NCBI RefSeq assembly: GCF_000002865.3
Contig: NW_001865054.1
Span: 629,450-693,449, forward strand
Length of the DNA: 64,000 bases
Direction of reading: 5' to 3'
From: Monosiga brevicollis MX1
Taxonomy: Eukaryota; Opisthokonta; Choanoflagellata; Craspedida; Salpingoecidae
Position numbers and translations under genes: made by a program. Shown piece after piece: positions 55,701 through 64,000 of this stretch; position 1 is the stretch's first letter; the number at the start of each line of letters is the position of its first letter. The notes beneath the pieces were generated by a model, which had not been told where the DNA came from, did not search any database, and saw nothing but the letters and a program-made list of their open reading frames with translations.

Positions 55701-58700
55701 GAAGTCTCTTGTCCTTCCAATGGTCTGGCCACTGCAACGCTCGAAGCGCAGCTCTCCCTCATCTTTTCTCATCAAGTCCAGATTGAACACATGGAGCAAA
55801 ATGTAACCAGGTGAGTCTTTGCTGTCGTGTCGAGGGGTGCACGTTCTGTTTTGTTTTGTCTCATCCTGTGGGTTGGTCCTCCTTAGCTGTGTTATGGTAC
55901 TCTCAATGCGAGAGTATGGTGAAACCGAGCCTTTTACGTTTAAAAAAATATTTACCACTCTACTGACTGAGCAAGCGGTGGCATTGCTCTCGTCACCCGC
56001 GTTTGCGCTTGAATATGTGCGAGCCGGGCCTTTTGGTGCGTTGCTGAGGCATTGTTTTCCTGCTCTTTTCTCTTGCCTTGCTTGTATCTCCATGCCCCGG
56101 CTTTACCAGTCTCGCTTATTCCAGCTGGCGCGTAAACTCATCTATTCCCAACGTTGCAATACAGGTTTTGTCGAAGTGCTGGACCATCCGATATTCCTCG
56201 CAGAAGCAGACGATCAAGAGTGTGGGTGGAGCAACAACGATGGTGACTCGGTGGGGGCGCTCGTGGCGCGTGGTGCCCGGGATATCAATGTCGAAGATGA
56301 GCTGGGAATGGCCATCGCAGTCATGCCTAATGTCTCCAAGTTTGGTGTGTGGCAGTATCAAGTGGCGGAAAGTGCTTGTTGGTACAACGTGCCACCGGTT
56401 ACGCTTGCAACATTTTTCCTCTTGCCAGCCGCTGCCCGGCTCCGTTTTGCTCCAAAGCCTTTTGCAACATGGACCGAGGACATGACCCTGATTGCTCACG
56501 CCTGGGACATGCAGTGTGGTGGAAACACGACAGCCGCGGTGGAGTCAAGCAGTGTTGTAATGTGCATTTCGGCAGACCCGTTGACCGTGCGTGCCGTCCC
56601 TCGAGCGCCAGTGACAGGAGCTGAACTTGCAGTGGGCTGCGATGCGCAGCCATTCTCATCTACCACAGCTGATGGCTGCGGTGTTTGCAATGGTGGCAAC
56701 AAGGCCCTTGACTGTGCCGGCACTTGCTTTGGTGCAGCCTTTGTCAATGACTGTAGTCTTTGCGTTGTTCCCGAGAACAGCACAGCTGGCCAGGACTGCC
56801 ACGGCACGTGCAACGGTACTGCTGTCCTGGATGCCTGTGGAGCATGTGCTGGAGGGACAACGGGGCTGGAGATGAACGCGGATCAAGATTGTGCGGGCAC
56901 TTGTTTTGGTGCCATGTACATTGACGAGTGCGGACTGTGTGTGTCTCCCGGCTCCCCTTCGTACCTTGACTGTGCTGGGGTGTGCTTTGGAGACCATGTG
57001 CTGGATGAATGCGGAAACTGTAGCGCACCTGGTATTCCGGCGCCAGCCCGAGATGCATGTGGCGTGTGCCATGGCCACAACGAAACCTGTCTCGGCTGCG
57101 ATGGCTTGCTGACAGGAGCCATGCCAGACAACTGCAACCAATGTGGCGGTAGTAACAACACCTGCTCCAAACTGGTGCGTCTAAATCCTACATTTGCCTC
57201 AATGAACGGAAGGACAGCCATCAGCGTGGAGGGGGCAGGCTTTGTGGCAGGGGCCACTCAATGTATTATCGAGACCATCGTCAACCAGCGCGTAGTCCAG
57301 CGTCTGGTTGCAATGACAGTGACGAATGCCGGTTTTGGTGTGTGCACGAGTCCAGTTTATGCGTACGCCCAAACCTTTGCGCTCTACGTTGCGGTGAATG
57401 GCGGGCAGCGCTATGGCGGGCTTGCGCTTTCGGTCTACAATGCCTCACGCGTGACCATGGCTACCAGCACAAGCTTGTATCGTATCTATGATGCAGCCCC
57501 AGTGGTCTTGACGGCGACCAACCTGCCCCTGGCCACGAATGGCGCGTGCTTTCACAAAGACCAGCGTGTCGGCGATTTAGAAGTGGTCAACAGCAGTTAT
57601 GCTCGGTGTCATTTGGACGACAGTGTCCCACCCGGCGTCGGGCTTTTGAGCGTGTCGCCAACGGGTCGATTGGGTGATGCACTTGCAATCCACGCCAACT
57701 TTCGCGTTGAGAGCGCCGCACCCATTTGTGTGAGGGCCACATTGGACGTTCAGCGACGTACTTTGCGACTCGAGTTTGACCGCGCCGTTGTATTGCTTGG
57801 AGACTGCTCAGCAGCTCTGGTGGAGGCACAGGGCTCTCTCACCATTGTGGCGTGCTTGAACGGAGGTGTTGCTGCTCCTTCAACATCTTCTCTCCTCTTC
57901 AATGTCAAAATGAAGGGAAGCAGCGTTGCTGCTCGCCTTTTCTTGCGGCCCGGTGCAGTAGCAGATCGTGGCTCTCTCGCCTCGCGCACGGCATTTGGGT
58001 TTGTGCCACTGCAGGTGATTACGTCCAGCATCACCTACACGCTGAGCGGACCATCGGAGCTGGGGGCCTGCTCAACGCCGGCCAATTTCCGCGTGCACAC
58101 GACCGCCGTTGGTTGTGTGACCAAATGGGATGTCAGTTCGCCGCACTTAGATCGTGCGACGGCCGCACAGCTGCAGCGCTCGCTACGTCTAACCACAGGT
58201 GACGAGTTGAACGTACAGGCGCTTGGTCTTTCGGCGGGTAGCTACATGGTGCTCGCCAGTTGCCGGGCTTACGGGCAGGTGCTGCAGGCTAATCAGACCC
58301 TGGTCGTGGCGACCAGTGCGCTGCCTCAGTTTCACGTTCAATTGGTGAGTCGCCCGCAAGAGCACCTCATTTTGGCACGAGTGGTGCGCACTGGTCGTTG
58401 TGGGAATGCAATCAGAGTGGCTGGTCGCACATCCTGGCAAGTTGTACAATGTACGGATCCCGCCTGTGCTCGCGTGGCGCATAGCCCACCGGTGATCACA
58501 GCCCTGGCCGCAGATGAGCTCGCCATTGACACAGAGGAGTTACTTATTGGGACGTTTCAAATTCTGGCCCAACTGGAAGAAACCGCCTATGGCGAAACCA
58601 CCACAGCTACTGCCACATTTGTAAAGAAGGCACCTGCACCCCCTGTCTGCCCAGAAGTTCACCTGCAAGCCCCGCTTGATGGTACCTTGACAAGTTCCCT

Positions 58701-61116
58701 ATGCTTGAGTCGCAATACCACTGCGAATTGGTTTTGCCAAGACGCTGCTGGGCGGCCATGCATAGATCAGCAGAACAATCAGATTCTTACCAAAGGCACA
58801 AGTAGTTTTGCCCTGACCAAACTAGGAACCGCCGGAAGCTACACGTTTTTGGTTCGGGCGGGTGCCGCCGAGGCTAGTTGCGCATGCCATGTAGAAGTTG
58901 GGCCAGCCTATACAGAGCCACAACTCCAATGGCAGTTGCCGTCGGTCCTTTGTGTGACTGGCGGTACCATCTGGGTTCAGGCCCGGGGCTTGAGTGGGGA
59001 ACTATGGGCAACGTGCGAAGATGAAGACGGCTTGGGCTGTAGCGTCGACCCTCAACTCGCTGGTATCACGGCCCAAGATCAGACAGCGTGGTTGCTTGCT
59101 GTGCATGGTATCAATGCATCCGCGGCACGCTTGAGCATCACGCTGAGCTTTCAGAACGCTCTTCACGAGACGCAAAGCTTACAATTTCAAGTGCCAGTGC
59201 GTACGCCATGGTCTGCTCTGTCCTTGACTCCGATGGGCACAGCAGCCAGTGGCGTTGTCAATGAGTATGACGAATTTTGCACACGCTTGAGTGGAGTCGG
59301 TGAGGCCAATAGCTTTGTCGTCGCCTGGTATCTTAATGGCAATGTTTTGGTGGCCATTCGAGACACAGCCGCAGATCTCTGTTTGTTGGCGCCGCCCGCA
59401 CTGACTTCCGTGAGCGCGAGGCTCACAGACACGGTGTCTGGTGCCACCGCGGAGGTGAAACTCTCTCTGCAAACTCGACCTTTGAGCGTGGCCAAGCGAG
59501 CAGCTTTTGCTCGAGCCTTGCAAGACAATGCCACTGCAGCGCTAGCTGCCCAGGACTCTGCAATGGTGCGCCAGGCCATGACAGCCTTGGTACTTGAGGC
59601 AGACGATGAGACGGATGCTGCCAAGACAACAGCCTTGGAAGCGGTTCTCTTGCCGTTTTTGGACTTTGTTCGCCGCGGATGGCGTAGCGATTGGATTGAT
59701 CTGGCCCGCTTAACCGTGCTACGGGCGCTCGATCGCGGCGTTGTTTCCAAACGCGACATCGGCTCGTTATTAAGTGGCGTGCTGGAGCCAGTGCGCACCA
59801 CCCGTTCGGTCATGACCTCATATGCACCTTTGAGTACATTGGCTGCAGCAGCGTTGCTCGAGGCCTTGGTCCCCCTCTATGAGGACGGTCAAGATGATGG
59901 TATCCTTCCCATGCTTCACTTCTATGGCCCCACATCGGAGCTGAGCACCGTTGCCGGCCCTGAGCTGATCCTTGAGCTTGTTCCAGTCCCGAGCACTTTG
60001 CCTTGGACGGTGCCTCTGCCATCGAACACCACTGATGCACCCTGGTCCACCGCGATTAACGTCACCATCAATGCTACATCGCCAAGTGTTGTTTGCGACG
60101 GGTCCTCATGCAATGTGCAGCGCTTGGCGTTGAGCCGGTCAACGTCCGCGTCGTTTGCGCCTGCCGGATATGTTCTGATGACCCACGCCGTTGGCCTATC
60201 GTGTGAGGCAGATGTTGCAGCAATGGTTGACTTTAACGCTTGGGGCATGCCTGGTGATCAAGTTTGCGCGTCACAGAGTGGCGCTTTGAGTGCACCAAGC
60301 GGTATCAATGCGGCGCAATGCCGCCTTGTATGTCAGGCGGGCGATTTTGTGCGCGTTGCGTTGGCCGTGCCCATGGTCGCGACCACAGCTGCATCGACTA
60401 GCACGGTGGGAGGTTCTACAGGTGAGGCATCGTCATCAAGTACATTGACACCAACATCATCAACCGAGTCCACGTCAACACAACTCCCAAGCAGCGTTAC
60501 GGCGACCAGCACTGCTGCAGGATCTCCAAGCACAACCTCAGCTCAAGAAGCAGCTTCCTTCAGAAATCCTGAACTGGCCAGCTCGAGGAGCCTCGGTGCC
60601 AATCACGAGGGCGTGCGCATTCTCATTGGCGTGGGCGTTTGCTTGGCCGTTGTTGGTCTCCTTGTTCTACTGATTCGCAATCGCGGGAAGCCATTAGCAC
60701 CAGAGGGCACAAATTTCAGCATCGAACTCGTTGACGGCGGCAAGCCTCGTCAGCTAGGCTCGCTCTTTCTTCCTGAGGGCAGCACCATGTTTGATGCGCG
60801 TCGCAATCTCTTGTCATTCCTTCTCCAAACCACGCAAGAAATCCCGCTCTTTGTTTTCTTGACAGCCGACGGAAATATGCTGCAAACCTCTGACGAAGGC
60901 TCCCTCCTAGCACAGGACCTTTATCCAACCGGTCCTATGTACATCCAGCAAGTGGGTGCCTCTAACCAAAATAGTAGTAGTATTGCATCCCCCCCTCCCC
61001 TAGCTCATAATATGAGCCTGTATGATTCGAGCTCAGAGGAGTCTGGATCCGACGATGAGGGCCCTGGTCGCTGGTCGCAAGCGGTGCCCCGCCAACTGGC
61101 AACGTCGACAGCATGA
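43790..61116 (+). CDS. Giant transmembrane cadherin (~31 EC repeats) with Cys-rich, IPT-like, REJ-like and tail domains
   Basis: Preferred exons: 43790-44425, 44602-54927, 55002-55810, 55887-56016 and 56110-61116, totalling 5,635 residues in phase; the last intron (56017-56109, 93 nt) is optional because it is open. The signal peptide is MRSYQQPKWLLALLIGVIAL and following. About 31 EC repeats follow, marked by calcium linkers (DVNDNAP and variants) from 44149 to about 54210, with LDRE/LDYE and DADxG motifs typical of cadherins. Then come Cys-rich repeats (DECGLC, DACGVC; 56640-57160), an IPT/TIG-like domain (57175-57450), one repeat like those of the upstream gene (57715-58010), a REJ-like region (58030-60110), a Ser/Thr stalk (60370-60555), a membrane span (60613-60675) and a tail of about 145 residues. 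No catenin-binding motif seen. Likely collar or cell-surface adhesion; choanoflagellate cadherins are often of this size. Exact orthologue not assigned. Confidence 0.9.
44651..46544 (+). repeat. Cadherin internal duplication, copy 1 (1,894 bp, six EC repeats)
   Basis: Reads the same as 49301-51194 at a constant offset of 4,650 bp. Identity begins at the TGACCATCACGG before the first VTDVNDNAPEF and stops inside the VNDNPP linker (C at 46545 against A at 51195). It encodes about 631 residues. Confidence 0.95.
49301..51194 (+). repeat. Cadherin internal duplication, copy 2 (1,894 bp, six EC repeats)
   Basis: Partner of 44651-46544. I compared it along its length and found no substitution or indel. 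Both copies are in frame, so the protein carries the same ~631-residue segment twice, separated by about 919 residues of unrelated EC sequence. Confidence 0.95.
60613..60675 (+). other. Transmembrane segment of the cadherin
   Basis: 21 residues, VRILIGVGVCLAVVGLLVLL and following, then RNRGK as a stop-transfer signal. Preceded by a mucin-like Ser/Thr stretch, giving a type I topology with the EC array outside. Confidence 0.92.
60711..60950 (+). other. Cadherin cytoplasmic tail: possible ubiquitin-like fold
   Basis: The tail after the membrane span begins with NFSIELVDGG, LGSLFLPEGSTMFDARRNLL (helix), PLFVFLTADGNML, EGSLLAQDL and PMYIQQ. The order strand-strand-helix-strand-helix-strand matches a beta-grasp layout such as ubiquitin-like, RBD or PB1 domains. 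This is inferred from secondary-structure pattern only. An acidic Ser-rich end (SSSEESGSDDEG) follows. Confidence 0.4.
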
Positions 61117-61559
61117 GTCGTCGCGTCTCGTCTTTTTGGATGTGTGCGTATTTTTTATCGTTTGATTTGTGGCTTTGAGACACCAAACTAATTGCCTGTT
61201 CTTGAATCTTTAATTTCTGACCCTTCTCCGTTTGGATGTAAAGCCAGCTCGTAATAATTGACTCAAGCAATCGACTGTCGCGTCGCTTGTTGGAAGACAC
61301 TCTTGCCTCTCAGCCGGAGGCAGTTGACATAATTCGACATCTCATCAAAATATTCAAAAGTCAAATGTCTAAGCTTTCATTGGGCACCCACAACTGGCCA
61401 TGCACGGGCGCAGACGTCGTAATTTGAACCGCGGCAGTGCCTATATTCAACCATCTAAGACATTCGGGAGACATGGCCGTTGAGGAACAGACACGTGATT
61501 GCAAACGCCTCCGGCAGAGTTCAATCCTTCGTTGCTAACCTACCGCGAGGATTTAGCTA
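61117..61559. other. Intergenic after the cadherin
   Basis: No gene seen. AT-richer than its surroundings near 61130-61230, consistent with a 3' UTR and terminator region of the cadherin. No obvious element. Confidence 0.4.
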
Positions 61560-62824
61560 GCGCGCTTGCGGCCTCACTGTCGGCCATGACAAATTGAGCC
61601 ATTAAACTTTCCTTGCGCGCTATCTCAAAATTGATTGGTGGGTGTCAGTCGCCTGTGCTTAGTGCTAGAGCTTGGAATTGCCATATTGCAAAAAAGTCAA
61701 AACATACGTTCGAGAGTGATGAGAGACTGGCTAATTTGGTCGTCTGCATGAAGGCATTGGAGTATATCAGCGTCCGTGCAGTCCAAGGACAGATCTTGCA
61801 AGACCACTGTCGTCAGGTTGGATGCCAGCTGCGCGCCAACACGCAACTGAATGTCAGGTGCAAGCTTATTGAGACAGGCGTCCCCTCACGGCGCTGGACC
61901 CACCGCAAAGTCTGGTACCAGCTCGCAGTCGAATCCTTGTTCATCGATTTCATTCTTTGCCATCAAAGTGTCCTCGCGCCGTGTGAAATTCAGGTATGCT
62001 GCACACGGTTCCAATGCACTCGTTTTCAGAGTGAGGCCAACAGGCAAAGCAGCCAAGCAAGCAAAAATGCGAAGGACTGCGTCGACACGAGCCAATCGCT
62101 TTCTCACGAATAAAGCAAGCAAGGCCCCGCGGTGGGAGAATTATGAGACAAACCAATGGTCGGGCCTTCCTGGCGCAGGATTGAAACTCGCATCAAACTC
62201 TTGAATCGTTGGCACAATGCAGCCAGCTGTTGAACGGTAGAATAAGCCTGTTGGCATTGAATAAAAAAAATAAACATATTTCATAAAGAGAAAACAAAAT
62301 GAGGGCGCAACCAGTGCCAGCAATCAATCGGATCAATGGCGTCTCATACAGGAAGTTTAGTGATGCACAAGGTGGTGGCGGTTTGCAAGTTGAGCTTATG
62401 CTCCAGGCTTGTCAAGCCTGTGGTGGAGAATCACAGTCCGGTGAGCGTTGTGTGTGATACCGACTGAGCCCACAGCTCAGCTTAGCTCAACGCCGGGCGC
62501 ATTGGCTGCTCAGGGCTCCATACCTCCCGTTACTGTAGCCACGGCGTGCGGCCCCTGAAAGCACAAGGGCGTGCGTGGCACGAAAATGAGTCAAACATGA
62601 TGCGCCAGCAGGCGTGCAAGTGGGCGTCAAGACAAACGGCTTGGGACCATCCACGTGAGCAGCAAACGCAGTCTACCCACCGCGTTGGAGCTAGCTGGCG
62701 GACCAGGGCTTGTGGTCAGCCGGGCATTGGTAAGAAACTGGTTGGCCGCCGCAGCGGCTTGCTTTCGCTGTTTTTCAATGAGGGTTTGCTTGTTGCCACC
62801 CTTGGCTCTGGACTTGCGCGGCAT
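61560..62824 (-). CDS. Possible multi-exon gene with leucine-rich character
   Basis: Weakly supported. A first exon may start at 62824 (MPRKSRAKGGNKQTLIEKQR, then AAAAANQFLTNARL), basic and helical, with a GTGGGT donor after ASSNA. Candidate later exons on the same strand, each with a plausible acceptor and donor: LTSLEHKLNLQTATTLCITK (about 62430-62370), STVQQLAALCQRFKSLMRVS (about 62255-62165), FTRREDTLMAKNEIDEQGFD (about 61990-61895) and LTTVVLQDLSLDCTDADILQ (about 61870-61700). Leucine spacing recalls LRR or F-box/LRR proteins. The exons were not joined with certainty, and the stop is not fixed. Confidence 0.35.
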
Positions 62825-63662
62825 GCTGCAGCCCCGTGGTCAACATAGGCAAATCGCACAACCCCTCGTTGAATGTAAAAACCCACTTTTTACGCCTGCA
62901 TGGCCATACAATAGCCAGAGGTACCCACGCGCCGGTGAAAAGTTGTCCTGCCGGAATGAAGACGGTGCAGAGGCGAAACACCCACCTACACACGCACCTA
63001 CACAGCCATCCAGGTGGGCCACCAGCAGCTCGCCGTACAGGCAGGTAAAACAGTCACGTCCTCCTGTCAATGATCATGCAAGGAAGAGAGAGAGAGAGAG
63101 AAAAAACAAAAAAAAGCAGCAGGTTCTTATTTTGCTGACATTCGGATTACCCGTGGCTCCCTTAGGGACCGCTCAAGGTGTGAGGAAGCGTGTGAGATTG
63201 TTCGGTTGCCAGACGACAAGAATGGCTTTTGACGACCCAGCTTACCGTTCGCCGGCCTCCGAGTCCCCAAAGTCAGCAACAACACCAGAAAGACGAGACG
63301 TCTTCAGCAGCTTATTTCAGCACGATCTGGCATGCTTCTCCACTGGTGGTGGCACCTGGACGTACATGCGATGGATGGATGTATTTCAAATGAAGCGTGG
63401 CTGAAAAGTAGACCGTAAGCCAGCAGCGGGCTTTCTTTGTCTCTCGATACAAAAGACTTCGTTCGACCACTGCCGTGCATATAAGGTTCAATTCAAAGAT
63501 CGATCATCGTCGTTTGCGTGAAACCAGCTGCAGAGACTGATTTCGATCTTTCCTAGGTGTCTGGGGCCAGAAAACGAGTTTTGAAGGTCGGCGTCCTCCG
63601 GGCCTCCGGCCCAAACCTAAGCGCGATAGCTGCACTGTGCGCAAAGTTACGGCAATTTCAAA
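62825..63662. other. No gene recognised
   Basis: About 840 bp. A plus-strand frame stays open through much of it (62655-63404), but its composition looks non-coding and it overlaps the first exon of the minus-strand candidate. A short GA tract lies near 63086-63101. Confidence 0.4.
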
Positions 63663-63989
63663 TTAGGGTGGGTACGCCTCCCGATTCCCGGTCAGGCAGA
63701 CATTCTCGAAGAAGGCTTTTGTCTGTTCGGGCACTTGTAGGCAGGGTCCCATCGCATGGGCCAAGTACGCGGCCCATGACTGGATTTTAGTGGCCGGGAT
63801 GGAGCTTAGGGATATGATGACAAGAGGAAATCCCTTCATATCTGCCTGAATCCGTTCCGGGATGGTCTCTTGCGCGGCCCCCAAGCGGGGCTTGAGCAGC
63901 TGCACCCGGCAAGTTGGGTCCGAGGCTAGCGACTGGCGCAGATACACCACACCTGAAGCACTGGCATGAAACTCGAAGTGGTGGGTCAT
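63663..63989 (-). CDS. Hypothetical protein fragment at right edge
   Basis: An open frame of 108 codons starting MTHHFEFHASASGVVYLRQS and ending NREAYPP. It could be an exon of a minus-strand gene that begins beyond 64000, because the frame is also open upstream to the edge. No family recognised; composition is compatible with coding but not decisive. Confidence 0.3.
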   Translation of the reverse strand: MTHHFEFHASASGVVYLRQSLASDPTCRVQLLKPRLGAAQETIPERIQADMKGFPLVIISLSSIPATKIQSWAAYLAHAMGPCLQVPEQTKAFFENVCLTGNREAYPP

Positions 63990-64000
63990 TGCGATCCTGG

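Noticed and set aside
56017-56109. Certain intron in the cadherin
   Set aside because: It has GT-AG ends and a pyrimidine tract but is 93 nt with no stop, so both spliced and retained forms stay in frame. Kept as optional in the gene model only.
27525-61116. The two giant genes as one gene
   Set aside because: The second has its own Met and signal peptide at 43790, and the first ends in a stop with an 825-bp non-coding spacer between.
62655-63404. Plus-strand gene of 249 codons
   Set aside because: Composition is not protein-like, it runs through a GA/A-rich tract, and it overlaps a better minus-strand first exon.

Overview
The window looks like nuclear DNA of a choanoflagellate, most likely Monosiga brevicollis or a close relative. 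The reasons are compact genes split by many short GT-AG introns (about 40-180 nt), a full set of animal-type housekeeping genes, and a giant cadherin gene of about 5,640 residues with some 31 EC repeats. Two runs of N (9220-9391 and 24152-24201) show it is a draft assembly. The species call is inference; the gene calls rest on recalled family sequences compared by eye.

Layout. Positions 1-27 kb hold housekeeping genes, nearly all on the minus strand: an unidentified alpha-solenoid plus coiled-coil gene that leaves the left edge (<1-5188), NCKAP1/Nap1 of the WAVE complex (5650-11866), TRAPPC8 of TRAPP III (12390-19242), NDUFB9 of complex I on the plus strand (19974-20758), ATG101 of the ULK autophagy complex (21234-22656) and V-ATPase subunit C (23559-26247). 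ATG101, NDUFB9 and V-ATPase C could be resolved exon by exon with consistent splice phases.

Positions 27.5-61.1 kb hold two giant extracellular-protein genes in tandem on the plus strand, only 825 bp apart. The first (27525-42964) encodes about 5,101 residues: signal peptide, nine TNFR-like cysteine repeats, then about 40 copies of a roughly 120-residue beta-sandwich-like repeat, nearly all in one 15.2-kb exon, with no transmembrane segment. The second (43790-61116) encodes a type I membrane cadherin: signal peptide, about 31 EC repeats, cysteine-rich repeats, an IPT/TIG-like domain, a single repeat resembling those of its neighbour, a REJ-like region, a Ser/Thr stalk, one membrane span and a tail with a possible ubiquitin-like fold. 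Inside its EC array a 1,894-bp block (six ECs) occurs twice, 4,650 bp apart, with no difference that I could find.

Positions 61.1-64 kb are poorer: a weakly supported multi-exon minus-strand gene with leucine-rich character (61560-62824) and a fragment at the right edge.

How the genes fit together: NCKAP1, TRAPPC8, ATG101, V-ATPase C and NDUFB9 are unlinked core functions (actin nucleation, vesicle tethering and autophagy, acidification, respiration). TRAPPC8 and ATG101 both act in autophagosome formation, but they are separated by NDUFB9 and I attach no meaning to this. The most unusual part of the window is the pair of adjacent giant adhesion-type genes, which share a repeat type and show recent repeat duplication or conversion.
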